From Oscillospiraceae bacterium (GTDB lineage: Bacteria > Bacillota_A > Clostridia > Oscillospirales > Oscillospiraceae), in NCBI GenBank assembly GCA_015067895.1, contig SVLP01000006.1, positions 1-64,000 on the forward strand: a DNA stretch of 64,000 nucleotides. The letters run 5' to 3'. Each line of letters starts with the position of its first letter. Within the stretch, counting starts at the first letter, position 1. Shown piece by piece: positions 17,863 to 25,492 of this stretch. Below the pieces are notes generated by a model that searched no databases, had not been told where the DNA came from, and worked only from the letters and a program-made list of their open reading frames with translations. The position numbers were made by a program, and so were the translations under genes.

Positions 17863-18726
17863 ATGAAATCCTTTGCCCGTAATGCCCGATGGGTCTTCAT
17901 GATCGCCCTGGGCTGCGCCATTTTTGCCCTGGGCTTCGACCTGTTCCTGGAGCCCAACGGCCTGACCGCCGGCGGCATCTCCGGTATCGCCCTGATCCTG
18001 ATCCACATCGCGCCCATCACCACCGTGGGTGTGGCCACGGCGCTGATGAACTTCCCCCTGTTTTTCTTTGGCGGCAAGAAGATCGGCATGCGCTTCTTCA
18101 TCGGCTCCATCATCGGAACCGTCTTCTTCTCCGTGTTCATCGATCTCTTCGCGGGCATCCCTGCCCCGGAGACGGAGCCACTGCTGGCGGCCCTCTACGG
18201 CGGCGTCATCTGCGGCGCGGGTCTGGGCATCGTGTTCGTCAACCAGGCCTCCACCGGCGGCTCCGACATCGTCATCCGGCTGCTGAAGCTGAAGCACCGG
18301 AACATGCCCATCGGCCAGATCTCCCTGGCCTTTGACTTCTGCGTCTGTGCGGCCACGGGCATCGTCTTCGGCGACATCTCCAATATGCTCTACTCCCTCA
18401 TCACGGTCTATGCCACCAGCCAGCTCATCGACGCCATGGTCTACAAGTTCGACTTCTCCCGGGTGGCCTACATCATCTCCAAGGAGCACAAGCGCATCGC
18501 CGACTCCATCAATTACGACCTGCGCCGGGGCGTGACCTATCTCTACGCCCAGGGCTACTACTCCGGCGACGACACCAAGGTCATCCTCTGCGCGGTGAAG
18601 CAGGGCCAGCTGGCGGATCTGAAGGATCTGGTCGTCCGCATCGATCCCAATGCATTCATCATCGTCCAGGACGCCCACCAGGTGCTGGGTGACGGCTTCG
18701 CCCGTCACTCCGAGGACGCCCTGTGA
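17863..18726 (+). CDS. YitT family membrane protein
   Basis: 287 aa with five or six membrane segments (LGCAIFALGFDLFLEPNGLTAGGISG at the start is diagnostic), then a C-terminal DUF2179 cytoplasmic domain (about residues 215-285, ending DAHQVLGDGFARH). YitT proteins are widespread in Firmicutes with no settled function. An AAAGGAGG site precedes the ATG. It lies 15 bp after the topoisomerase A gene and its stop overlaps the next gene's GTG, so it is part of the same transcript unless an internal promoter exists. Confidence 0.88.
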   Translation: MKSFARNARWVFMIALGCAIFALGFDLFLEPNGLTAGGISGIALILIHIAPITTVGVATALMNFPLFFFGGKKIGMRFFIGSIIGTVFFSVFIDLFAGIPAPETEPLLAALYGGVICGAGLGIVFVNQASTGGSDIVIRLLKLKHRNMPIGQISLAFDFCVCAATGIVFGDISNMLYSLITVYATSQLIDAMVYKFDFSRVAYIISKEHKRIADSINYDLRRGVTYLYAQGYYSGDDTKVILCAVKQGQLADLKDLVVRIDPNAFIIVQDAHQVLGDGFARHSEDAL

Positions 18727-19799
18727 GGCGGCGGATCGGGGCACTGGTGCTCTGTGCCGCGCTGGTGCTCAGCGGCTGCGGCTGGATGGACGGCAGCTAT
18801 GTGTCTGTGCAGCCCCATCAGGTGGGTCTGGATCAGACCGCCGAGGGCAGCGCCCGGGCGGTGAGCAGCTACACGGAGCTCCGGGGCGCGCTGATCGGCA
18901 TGATCGACAGCGGCACCGAGGAGGGGCTTTTCTCCCTGGCGGAGTACCCCAGGGACGAGGCCCTGCGGGATATGGATCGGGCGGTGGAGTATGCCCTGGG
19001 GACGTACCCCGTGGGTGCCTACGCCGTGGAGAGCATCGACTATGACTTCGGTACGGGTCTTGGTGCCAGTGCCCTGTCTGTCCGCATCACCTACCGCCGC
19101 AGCCGGGAGCAGATCGAGGGCATCCGCACGGTGCGCTGGGTCTCCGGTGCACGGAAAGAGGTGGAGGACGCCCTGGACGAGTGCACCGACAGTCTGGTGC
19201 TCCAGATCGCAGGCTATCAGGAGGCGGACTACAACGGCATCATCCGGGACTATGCCGAGCGCAATCCCGACCGGGTCATGGAGGTTCCCGGTGTCACCGT
19301 CCGGGTCTTCCCCGAACAGGGCGACACCCGGGTGGTGGAGCTGAGCTTCCACTACCGCACCGACCGGCAGGAGCTTCGCGCCATGCGGGAGCAGGTGCAG
19401 CCGGTGTTTTCCTCGGCGGCGCTGTATGTCAGCGGACAGGCCGAGGATCGGACGAAATTCCATCAGCTCCATACCTTCCTGACGGAGCGGTTCGAGCACT
19501 ATACCATCGAAAGCACCGTCACCCCGGCCTGGTCACTGCTGTGCCAGGGCATCGGCGACAGCCGGGCCTTCGCCCAGGTCTACGCCGCCATGTGCAGCCG
19601 CATCGATTTGGAGGCCAGAGTCGTCAGCGGTACCCTGAACGGGGAGAGCCGGTGGTGGAATCTGGTGAAGACGGGCGACGTGTGGTACCATTTGGATCTG
19701 CTGGCTTCCCGGAGCTTCGAGCCCCTGACCGACGACATGATGGTCGGCTACGAGTGGGATCGGGCAGCATATCCCGCCGCGGATGGGGCCGCAGAATAA
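18723..19799 (+). CDS. Lipoprotein with degenerate transglutaminase-like domain
   Basis: 358 aa, GTG start at 18723 overlapping the YitT stop (GTGA). The lipobox is LVLSGC. The C-terminal third has the transglutaminase-like layout: WSLLCQGIGDSRAFAQVYAAM, then RVVSGTLNGESRWWNLVKTG and VWYHLDLLAS. In active enzymes the first block carries a catalytic Cys and the second a His before the WN pair. Here those positions are Ser (GDSRAFA) and Trp (RWWN), so activity is unlikely. I infer a cell-surface binding or structural role. It is the last gene before the tRNA promoter. Confidence 0.75.
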   Translation: MRRRIGALVLCAALVLSGCGWMDGSYVSVQPHQVGLDQTAEGSARAVSSYTELRGALIGMIDSGTEEGLFSLAEYPRDEALRDMDRAVEYALGTYPVGAYAVESIDYDFGTGLGASALSVRITYRRSREQIEGIRTVRWVSGARKEVEDALDECTDSLVLQIAGYQEADYNGIIRDYAERNPDRVMEVPGVTVRVFPEQGDTRVVELSFHYRTDRQELRAMREQVQPVFSSAALYVSGQAEDRTKFHQLHTFLTERFEHYTIESTVTPAWSLLCQGIGDSRAFAQVYAAMCSRIDLEARVVSGTLNGESRWWNLVKTGDVWYHLDLLASRSFEPLTDDMMVGYEWDRAAYPAADGAAE

Positions 19800-19824
19800 A
19801 TTTGAAAAAAGATGAAAAAAGGGG

Positions 19825-19853
19825 TTGACAAATCGGAACACCTGCGCTATAAT
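19825..19853 (+). promoter_or_regulatory. Consensus promoter of tRNA-Gly
   Basis: Perfect TTGACA (19825-19830), 17-bp spacer, perfect TATAAT (19848-19853), 31 bp before the tRNA. Confidence 0.9.
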
Positions 19854-19884
19854 GCATCATGTTCCGAGGGAACAAACCCCAAAT

Positions 19885-19960
19885 GCGGGTGTAGCTCATC
19901 CGGTAGAGCGCCACCTTGCCAAGGTGGAGGTAGCGAGTTCGAGCCTCGTCACCCGCTCCA
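19885..19960 (+). tRNA. tRNA-Gly (anticodon GCC)
   Basis: 76 nt with the acceptor stem GCGGGTG/CACCCGC, anticodon arm CCACC-TTGCCAA-GGTGG giving anticodon GCC, a GTTCGAG T-loop, discriminator T and an encoded CCA. It has its own consensus promoter and a strong terminator, so it is a single-gene unit. Confidence 0.96.
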
Positions 19961-20000
19961 GAAAAAAGAAGGACATCCAAACGGATGTCCTTCTTTTTTC
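19961..20000 (+). terminator. Terminator of tRNA-Gly
   Basis: An 18-bp perfect inverted repeat with AAAAAA on the 5' side and TTTTTT on the 3' side (GAAGGACATCC core), so it could work in both directions. Confidence 0.9.
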
Positions 20001-20005
20001 TGGAA

Positions 20006-20172
20006 GTGAAGTGTGCCTGGCGGCACGTGAAGTTGCTGATGCAGTGAAGTGATGCTTCGCATCGTGAAGTGTCTGCGGACGTGAGTGGCACACTTCGCTT
20101 CACATTTGCGCAAGCAAATACTTCACGGCGGCGCAGCCGTTGCTTCACTTGCCGCATGGCGGCATACTTCAC
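20006..20172. repeat. Hairpin array A: seven mini-hairpins with GTGAAGTG spacers, 4+3 mirrored
   Basis: Four short hairpins (20013-20026, 20034-20043, 20051-20063, 20071-20080) are each preceded by GTGAAGT(G). After a turn at about 20081-20095 come three hairpins (20104-20119, 20125-20140, 20150-20164), each bounded by the reverse complement (A)CTTCAC. Hairpin sequences differ from each other. Only the spacer is conserved. The first reverse-side hairpin has a GCAA loop. No coding frame fits. The same plan with another spacer is at 60142-60314. Confidence 0.85.
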
Positions 20173-20176
20173 GAAC

Positions 20177-20207
20177 AACGCCCCTTTGCCTTGGCAAAAG
20201 GGGCGTT
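20177..20207. terminator. Strong stem-loop at the end of the pseudouridine synthase gene
   Basis: AACGCCCCTTTGCC (20177-20190) pairs with GGCAAAAGGGGCGTT (20193-20207), 8 bp from the stop codon of the leftward gene. No clear T tract follows, so the terminator role is uncertain. Confidence 0.5.
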
Positions 20208-20214
20208 CAACATT

Positions 20215-21066
20215 TCAGGGCTCCAGCTTTGATTCAATCACGACTTTCTCGCTCGTCAGCGGATGCACAAATTCCACCCGCTTGGCGCACAGCCGCTGGT
20301 ATGTATATCCAAACTGCTCCGAATAGGCTGCGCTCTCCTCCGAGCCGTACTGGGGATCGCCCAGGATGGGGCAGCCCAGGTGGGCACAGTGGAGGCGGAG
20401 CTGGTGGGTGCGGCCGGTCAGGGGCTCCAGCTCTGCGAGGGAATAGCCGTCGAACCGGGTCAGAATGCGGTAGCGTGTCCGGGAGGGCTTGCCGGTGGGG
20501 GAGATGCAGCGCAGAAGGCTGGGCAGGGGACGGCGGTCGATGGGGGCATCGATGATGCCGCTGGTTTCCGGAAGACAGCCGAAAATTCGGGCCTGGTAGG
20601 TCTTTTGCAGGGGCGTCTGCTGCAATAGGGCGTGGATGTGGGAATTTTTCGCGATGAGCACCACGCCGAAGGTGTCCCGATCCAGCCGGGTCAGGGGATG
20701 GAAGGCGCCTTTCTGCCCGGTTCGGTGATAGTAGCCCACCACCGCGTTGGCCAGGGTGCCGGTGTCCCGGCTCCGGGAGGGGTGGATGAGGACTCCGGGA
20801 GCCTTGTCCACGGCCAGGATGTGGTCATCCTCGTAGAGGATGGTCAGAGGCGTGTCCTCGCCGGGGTATTCCGGCTCCGGCTCGTCCAGCAGCAGCGTCA
20901 CGGTATCGCCGCCCTTCACGGCGAAATTCGTCCGCTGGGATACGCCGTTCACCAGGATCCGGTCGCAGACCTTCAGCCGGTTCATCAGCCCCGTGGACAC
21001 GTGCATTTCGTTTTTTAAGATATCAGATAAACGACCATCTTTCAGAGCGGTATGGTTCAGTTTCAT
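20215..21066 (-). CDS. RluA/RluD-family pseudouridine synthase
   Basis: 283 aa from the ATG at 21066, which has AGGTGA upstream. An S4 RNA-binding domain (about residues 10-65, with LMNRLKVCDRILVNG) is followed by the RluA catalytic domain: ILYEDDHILAVDKAPGVLIHPS, then HPLTRLDRDTFGV with the catalytic Asp, and the GRTHQLRLHCAHLGCPILGD motif. It isomerises uridine in ribosomal RNA or tRNA; the target site cannot be told from sequence. The upstream 21067-21130 region contains a short tandem of ATATCTCATATCTAAC-like sequence. Confidence 0.9.
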   Translation of the reverse strand: MKLNHTALKDGRLSDILKNEMHVSTGLMNRLKVCDRILVNGVSQRTNFAVKGGDTVTLLLDEPEPEYPGEDTPLTILYEDDHILAVDKAPGVLIHPSRSRDTGTLANAVVGYYHRTGQKGAFHPLTRLDRDTFGVVLIAKNSHIHALLQQTPLQKTYQARIFGCLPETSGIIDAPIDRRPLPSLLRCISPTGKPSRTRYRILTRFDGYSLAELEPLTGRTHQLRLHCAHLGCPILGDPQYGSEESAAYSEQFGYTYQRLCAKRVEFVHPLTSEKVVIESKLEP

Positions 21067-21171
21067 AGGTTCACCTGAGATATGAGATGTTAGATATGAG
21101 ATATTAGATAAAGCTTGTATCTTATGTCTCTTATCCTCGAACATATATTTTAGCAGATTTTCGGAGATTTT

Positions 21172-22209
21172 TCAATCACTCCGGCACAGCTCCCGGGCTG
21201 TGACCGTCAAAATCGGAGCCAGGATCATGCCGCCGAAGCCCCAGAACCGGTAGCCGGCGTACAGGGCCATCAGGGCGGCCAGGGGATTCAGCCCCAACTG
21301 ACGGCCCACCAGCCTGGGCTCCAGGGAGGAGCGGGTCACCAACGCCGTCACATAGACCCCCATAAGTCCCACGGCCCGCACCGGCTCGCCGTTGAGAACG
21401 CTGACCAGCGCCCAGGGCAGCAGCACCGTTCCCGAGCCCAGCAGGGGGACTGCGTCCACCAGGGCCGTGAAGGCCGCCAGAGCCAGCTTGTTTTGGATGC
21501 CCAGCAGGAACAGTCCGCCCAGCACGATGCCGAAGGTCACGGCGGACAGCTTCAGCTGAGCCTTCAGCCAGCCGCCTGTGACCGTTTTCAGCCGAAGCAG
21601 GGTGGGCTTCCACCGGTTCTGCCAGGCGGGCAGGGCGGTGATCCGGGCCGTCAGGGCCGGGAGCTGGGCGGCGATCATGTAGGACGCCAGCACCGCCGTG
21701 CCCAGAGTCACCAGTGTGCCCGGCAGGTGCTGGGCCGCGTGGCCCGCCAGGTCGAAGGCCGCCTCCGCACCCCGGTCGAGGAGTCCGCCGCCGTCGGTGA
21801 ACAGGTCGTTGACGGATCGGCTCAGGGGCTGGGCAAGTCCCGCCGGGGCCCGCTCCGCCATGCCCACGGCCCAGCTGCGCAGGGTCTCCAGACCCGCCGT
21901 CACCTGCTCCGCCGCACCGCCGAAGGAGCGGGCCAGGGAGGCTGTGCGCTGCACGAGAATGGTCACCGCCAGCGCGATGCTCCCCGCAAGTGTCCCCAGT
22001 GCGGCGGTCACGGCGGCAAAGGCGGCAATCGTTCGCCGCCAATGCAGGTTTTTCTGCAAAATCTTTGCCGCCGGCTCGGATGCCAATGCTACAGCAAGTC
22101 CCAACAAAAAGGGGAGAAAAAGCGGGAATAAATACCGCAAAGCCAGCCAAACTCCTACAAAGACGGCGATGACAGCAGCACTCCGCTTCCATCCGTGATT
22201 CAAAGACAC
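21172..22209 (-). CDS. AI-2E family / YtvI-like membrane protein
   Basis: 345 aa, GTG start at 22209 with GGAGGAAACAA directly upstream. Seven or eight hydrophobic segments and the family motifs (LFPLFLPFLLGLAVALASEP at the start, LVDAVPLLGSGTVLLPWAL, RSSLEPRLVGRQLGLNPLAAL near the end) place it in the AI-2E exporter/PerM family. In sporulating Clostridia this form is usually called YtvI, a sporulation membrane protein of unknown function. It is transcribed away from the ACT-domain gene across a 114-bp shared promoter region. Confidence 0.82.
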   Translation of the reverse strand: MSLNHGWKRSAAVIAVFVGVWLALRYLFPLFLPFLLGLAVALASEPAAKILQKNLHWRRTIAAFAAVTAALGTLAGSIALAVTILVQRTASLARSFGGAAEQVTAGLETLRSWAVGMAERAPAGLAQPLSRSVNDLFTDGGGLLDRGAEAAFDLAGHAAQHLPGTLVTLGTAVLASYMIAAQLPALTARITALPAWQNRWKPTLLRLKTVTGGWLKAQLKLSAVTFGIVLGGLFLLGIQNKLALAAFTALVDAVPLLGSGTVLLPWALVSVLNGEPVRAVGLMGVYVTALVTRSSLEPRLVGRQLGLNPLAALMALYAGYRFWGFGGMILAPILTVTARELCRSD

Positions 22210-22231
22210 TTGTTTCCTCCTAACTTACTAC

Positions 22232-22259
22232 TTGCATTTTTGGGAATATGTGTTACAAT
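22232..22259 (+). promoter_or_regulatory. Promoter of the ACT-domain gene
   Basis: TTGCAT (22232-22237), 16-bp spacer, TACAAT (22254-22259). Confidence 0.6.
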
Positions 22260-22323
22260 ATGTTGGGTCGAATCCCGCTATTTTTCGTTCAAACTGACAA
22301 AGGTTTCAGGAGGATTTCCAAAC

Positions 22324-22764
22324 ATGCCCAGTAATCCGAAGTATTATATTATCGAAGCGTCTGCTCTGCCCGATGTGTTTCTGAAGGTTGCCGAGGCCAA
22401 GCGCCTCCTGGACACCGGCGAGGTCGCCACCGTCAATGAGGCCACCCGCCGCACCGGCATCAGCCGCAGCGCCTTCTACAAGTACCGCGATGCCATCCTG
22501 CCCTTCCACAACATGATGATCGGCCGGATCATCACCTTCCACCTGATGCTCCACGACGAGCCCGGCGTCCTGTCCGCCATCCTGGGCTGCTTCGCCCGGC
22601 ATAACGCCAACATACTGACCATCAACCAGACCATCCCCACCAACGCCTGCGCCCTGGTCACCGTCAGCGCGGAGACCGCGGAGATGACCACCTCCCTGGA
22701 GGAGTTCCTGTCCGACCTGGGCCAGACCAAGGGCGTCATCAAGGCCGACGTTCTGGCGGGCTGA
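22324..22764 (+). CDS. ACT domain protein, PheB/UPF0735 type
   Basis: 146 aa from ATG 22324, set by CAGGAGG. The N-terminal half is a helix-turn-helix-like segment (TVNEATRRTGISRSAFYKYRDAI), the C-terminal half an ACT domain (MLHDEPGVLSAILGCFARHNANILTINQ). This matches the PheB/UPF0735 family often found near hom-thrB or obg in Firmicutes. ACT domains bind amino acids, so a regulatory role in amino-acid metabolism is likely, but no partner gene is adjacent here. Confidence 0.88.
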   Translation: MPSNPKYYIIEASALPDVFLKVAEAKRLLDTGEVATVNEATRRTGISRSAFYKYRDAILPFHNMMIGRIITFHLMLHDEPGVLSAILGCFARHNANILTINQTIPTNACALVTVSAETAEMTTSLEEFLSDLGQTKGVIKADVLAG

Positions 22765-22787
22765 CGAACCAATATATGCGGATCCGG

Positions 22788-22814
22788 GGGAACGGCACAC
22801 AGGCCGTTCCCTAC
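22788..22814. repeat. GTAGGGAACGG-family palindrome
   Basis: GGGAACGGC pairs with GCCGTTCCC, 23 bp after the ACT-domain gene. Fourth member of the family in this window. Confidence 0.7.
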
Positions 22815-22887
22815 TGCATGATTCTGCCCATCCGGGAATAGAATATTCATCGGAAGGAAAATCATGTAAAAAGTTTGAAAAAAGCTC

Positions 22888-22916
22888 TTGACAAAGGGGA
22901 TACCCTGTGGTATGAT
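22888..22916 (+). promoter_or_regulatory. Promoter of infC-rpmI-rplT
   Basis: TTGACA (22888-22893), 17-bp spacer, TATGAT (22911-22916), 150 bp before infC. Confidence 0.85.
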
Positions 22917-23065
22917 TCACGGGTAACAAAGAAGGCTGAACATCCGCCTCACCTCAAGCTGACGCAAAGAGGTCAACATTCCCCATCTTTCCCCCCCTGC
23001 GGGAGAAGTACGGAGTTTGTGCGGATGCTTGGCATCCGCTTTTTTCATTATTGGAGGTGCTTACC
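22917..23065 (+). promoter_or_regulatory. infC operon leader with attenuator
   Basis: A long untranslated leader ends in an intrinsic terminator: GCGGATGC (23021-23028), 3-nt loop, GCATCCGC (23032-23039), six T residues. It lies 20 bp before infC, inside the operon, so it should act as an attenuator. In Bacillus-type Firmicutes, ribosomal protein L20 binds such a leader to repress infC-rpmI-rplT. Which ligand acts here is inferred by analogy; alternative pairing in 22930-23020 has not been folded. Confidence 0.65.
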
Positions 23066-23584
23066 ATAGCCAAGTTTGACCATCAGCTCAACGAAGAGAT
23101 TCGTGACAAGGAACTGCGCATCATCGGTGCCGACGGCGCTCAGCTGGGCATCATGTCCGCTGCACAGGCCAACCAGCTCGCCGAAGAGCAGGGCATGGAC
23201 CTGGTGAAGATCTCTCCCAATGCTACTCCCCCTGTCTGCAAGATCATGGACTATTCCAAGTTCTGCTACGATCAGAAGAAGCGGGAAAAGGATGCAAAGA
23301 AGAATCAGAAGGTCGTGGAAATCAAGGAGATCCGCATGTCTCCCAGCATCGACACCAACGATCTGAACACCAAGATCAAGGCCGCACAGAAGTTCCTGAT
23401 GGACGGCAACCGGGTCAAGGTAAGCGTCCGCTTCCGCGGCCGTGAGATGGCCCACACCAACATCGGCGAAAAGCTGCTGCTGACCTTCGCGGAGGAATGC
23501 TCCGAAGTGGCCAACATGGAGAAGAATCCCAAGCTCGATGGCCGCTTCATGGCGATGTTCCTGTCCCCCAAGAATACCAAGTAA
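23066..23584 (+). CDS. infC: Translation initiation factor IF-3, apparent ATA start
   Basis: 172 aa if started at ATA 23066. GGAGG is at 23053-23057, so the ATA (eight bases on) is the only codon at a normal distance. The in-frame TTG (23051) and GTG (23057) overlap the ribosome binding site. IF-3 family sequence begins right after it: AKFDHQLNEEIRDKELRIIG, then LAEEQGMDLVKISPNATPPVCKIMDY, and the C-terminal VKVSVRFRGREMAH. IF-3 rejects non-canonical start codons, and infC in many bacteria starts with AUU for autoregulation; AUA would act the same way. First gene of infC-rpmI-rplT. Confidence 0.93.
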   Translation: MAKFDHQLNEEIRDKELRIIGADGAQLGIMSAAQANQLAEEQGMDLVKISPNATPPVCKIMDYSKFCYDQKKREKDAKKNQKVVEIKEIRMSPSIDTNDLNTKIKAAQKFLMDGNRVKVSVRFRGREMAHTNIGEKLLLTFAEECSEVANMEKNPKLDGRFMAMFLSPKNTK

Positions 23585-23611
23585 CCAAAGAAATCGGAAG
23601 GAGAACCTACT

Positions 23612-23809
23612 ATGCCCAAGCTGAAGACCCATAGCGGTGCAAAGAAGAGATTCAACCTGACCAAGACCGGTAAGGTTAAGAGAGCCCGCGCTTACAAGAG
23701 CCATATCCTCACCAAGAAGGACACCAAGCGTACCCGCCGTCTGCGCACCACCGCTTACGCTGACGTGACCAACGTTTCCGCCATCAAGGAAATGATTCCC
23801 TACAAGTAA
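23612..23809 (+). CDS. rpmI: 50S ribosomal protein L35
   Basis: 65 aa, typical length. [20 protein letters not shown] and [17 protein letters not shown] are hallmark stretches. It lies 27 bp after infC with an AGGAGAA ribosome binding site, and binds the large subunit rRNA. Co-transcribed with infC and rplT under the shared leader. Confidence 0.97.
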   Translation: MPKLKTHSGAKKRFNLTKTGKVKRARAYKSHILTKKDTKRTRRLRTTAYADVTNVSAIKEMIPYK

Positions 23810-23837
23810 GAAGAAGGCCAAAGGAGGATATTAAGAA

Positions 23838-24191
23838 ATGGCAAGAGTTAAAGGCGCGATGATGACGCGCAAGAGAAGAAATGCTACCCTGAAGCTGGCC
23901 AAGGGCTACTGGGGTTCCAAGTCCCGCCACTTTAAGATGGCCAAGCAGCAGGTCATGAAGTCCGGCAACTATGCTTTCGCTGGCCGTAAGCAGAAGAAGC
24001 GTGACTTCCGCCGCATGTGGATCGTTCGTATCAGTGCCGCTGTCGCTCCCTACGGTCTGAACTACTCCAAGTTCATGAACGGCGTCAAGAAGGCCGGTAT
24101 CGAGATGAACCGCAAGAGCCTGTCCGAGATGGCTATCCAGGATCCCGCCGCTTTCAAGGCTCTGGTCGAGAAGGCTCAGGCTGCCCTGTAA
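23838..24191 (+). CDS. rplT: 50S ribosomal protein L20
   Basis: 117 aa, typical length. Marks are [29 protein letters not shown] N-terminus, then [26 protein letters not shown] and [16 protein letters not shown]20 is needed for early 50S assembly and in several Firmicutes represses its own operon by binding the mRNA leader. It is the last gene, followed by a strong terminator. Confidence 0.97.
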   Translation: MARVKGAMMTRKRRNATLKLAKGYWGSKSRHFKMAKQQVMKSGNYAFAGRKQKKRDFRRMWIVRISAAVAPYGLNYSKFMNGVKKAGIEMNRKSLSEMAIQDPAAFKALVEKAQAAL

Positions 24192-24212
24192 TTTCGGGTT
24201 AACAAGCAAATC

Positions 24213-24246
24213 GAAGCCCGCAACCGTCATGGTTGCGGGCTTTTTG
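24213..24246 (+). terminator. Terminator of infC-rpmI-rplT
   Basis: GCCCGCAACC and GGTTGCGGGC form a 10-bp stem (24216-24240), followed by five T residues. Confidence 0.88.
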
Positions 24247-24336
24247 TATATGATGATTCTTTAAGTGTTGGTATAGAGCATTGGCTCTTGGTCTTTCAGA
24301 TCCAATATGCTTAACTTACACGTATCAAAATGAATA

Positions 24337-24891
24337 TTATACTTTGTAGTAGATATATTGGGCTGTTGCATTTTCCTTATGTATGATTCTGCACGGGTTT
24401 CCAATCACGATACTGTGACTTGGAATACTTTGATTTACAAATGCGTTTGGCGCAATCATGACATCATCACCAATTTCGATGCCGCCTAAAACAGTGGCAT
24501 TAAGACCAATGTAAACGCAGTTACCAATTCGGGGTGCGCCTGGCTGTTTTCCGGCACTGAGCCCTATTGTAGCACCTTTCATGATATTGATGTTGCGACC
24601 CAACACGGCAAATGGTGAAATAGTGATATTGTACGGATGCGTCATAACAAATCCCGGCCCAATTTGGGTGGTTGTCTTGATTTCGATTCCATACTTCCGG
24701 CACAGCTTATACAGCTTATATTCGCACATGAGCTTTACAATTTTGCTGCGTGTATTTTGTGCGGTCCGAAAATAAACCATATAGCGAAGTCTATGCTGAA
24801 ACAGAAAGTCTCGCAAAAAATGCATCATGATAAAGGACGTATCATCTGTTGCTCGAATATAGTCCTTGTACCAATGTGACTGTTCAATCAT
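24337..24891 (-). CDS. Hexapeptide-repeat acetyltransferase (serine acetyltransferase-like)
   Basis: 184 aa from ATG 24891, which has GAGGTGG upstream; a further upstream in-frame ATG (24948) lacks a good site. The C-terminal half is a left-handed beta helix with hexapeptide repeats (PYNITISPFAVLGRNINIMKG, then GNCVYIGLNATVLGGIEIGDDVMIAPNAFV and the terminal VIGNPCRII). It is like CysE-type O-acetyltransferases, but short N-terminally, so the acceptor may be a sugar. The gene is markedly AT-rich (about 40% GC) against its roughly 60% GC surroundings, suggesting horizontal acquisition. It stands alone with a promoter at 25016-25043. Confidence 0.8.
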   Translation of the reverse strand: MIEQSHWYKDYIRATDDTSFIMMHFLRDFLFQHRLRYMVYFRTAQNTRSKIVKLMCEYKLYKLCRKYGIEIKTTTQIGPGFVMTHPYNITISPFAVLGRNINIMKGATIGLSAGKQPGAPRIGNCVYIGLNATVLGGIEIGDDVMIAPNAFVNQSIPSHSIVIGNPCRIIHKENATAQYIYYKV

Positions 24892-25015
24892 AATTATACG
24901 CCACCTCAAGTAGATGTATTCTTCGCTGTTTAGCTGATTCCTGTTCATGCAGTACGATGAAACTTGGTTTCACAGTAAGATTCTGGTATTATTCTGTCTG
25001 TAAGTTGATAATTCA

Positions 25016-25043
25016 ATTATAGCTACGAAAAATAAATTGTCAA
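25016..25043 (-). promoter_or_regulatory. Promoter of the acetyltransferase gene
   Basis: On the minus strand TTGACA (25043-25038), 16-bp spacer, TATAAT (25021-25016). Confidence 0.75.
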
Positions 25044-25113
25044 GCGGAAATACGACTTTACGGTTGTTTTCATTTCTCCTGGAATCGGTACTATAAGCTC
25101 AGGAGGGGATTGT

Positions 25114-25440
25114 ATGGAACTGGATTATTCTGAGATCGGAAAGCGAATCGCACGGCGGCGGAAGGAACTGGGACTGCGTCAGGTTCAGGTTTGTGAACGG
25201 GCTGGCATCAATGACAAGTATCTTTCCTGCATCGAGCGGGCGACATCGATCCCGTCACTGGAAGTGGTGATGAAGCTTGCGCTTGCATTGGATACAACCC
25301 CGGATGAATTCCTGACCGGGACTGTCCGCTATGAGGACGATGCATGGCGGGATGTGGCAGAGATGCTCCACAACATGAGTCCTGGACAGCTGAGTCTTGC
25401 AAAGAGCTTTCTGCAATGGCTGTCTACGCAAAAAATGTGA
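25114..25440 (+). CDS. XRE-family HTH regulator
   Basis: 108 aa with a Cro/CI-type HTH at residues about 8-62 (IGKRIARRRKELGLRQVQVCERAGINDKYLSCIERA). The C-terminal 40 residues contain a short helical tail (LHNMSPGQLSLAKSFLQWL) that may dimerise. GGAGGGG precedes the ATG. A terminator with a GAAA loop follows immediately, so it is monocistronic. It could regulate the adjacent acetyltransferase or the membrane-protein/two-component module; the sequence does not decide. Confidence 0.88.
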   Translation: MELDYSEIGKRIARRRKELGLRQVQVCERAGINDKYLSCIERATSIPSLEVVMKLALALDTTPDEFLTGTVRYEDDAWRDVAEMLHNMSPGQLSLAKSFLQWLSTQKM

Positions 25441-25448
25441 TATTCAGG

Positions 25449-25474
25449 CCGCGATCGAAAGATCGCGGTTTTTT
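25449..25474 (+). terminator. Terminator of the XRE gene, GAAA tetraloop
   Basis: CCGCGATC and GATCGCGG pair around GAAA, followed by six T residues. Confidence 0.88.
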
Positions 25475-25492
25475 GTTGTTTGCGGAGAAATT

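Noticed and set aside
20006..20172. CRISPR array
   Set aside because: The repeated unit is only 7-8 bp, the intervening parts are self-complementary hairpins of 10-17 bp, orientation flips in the middle, and no cas genes are present.
21067..21135. ATATCTCATATCTAAC tandem as an operator or repeat family
   Set aside because: Only about two imperfect units in an AT-rich leader; no second locus seen.
23051..23065. TTG (23051) or GTG (23057) as start of infC
   Set aside because: Both overlap the GGAGG site and would add residues outside the family's N-terminus.
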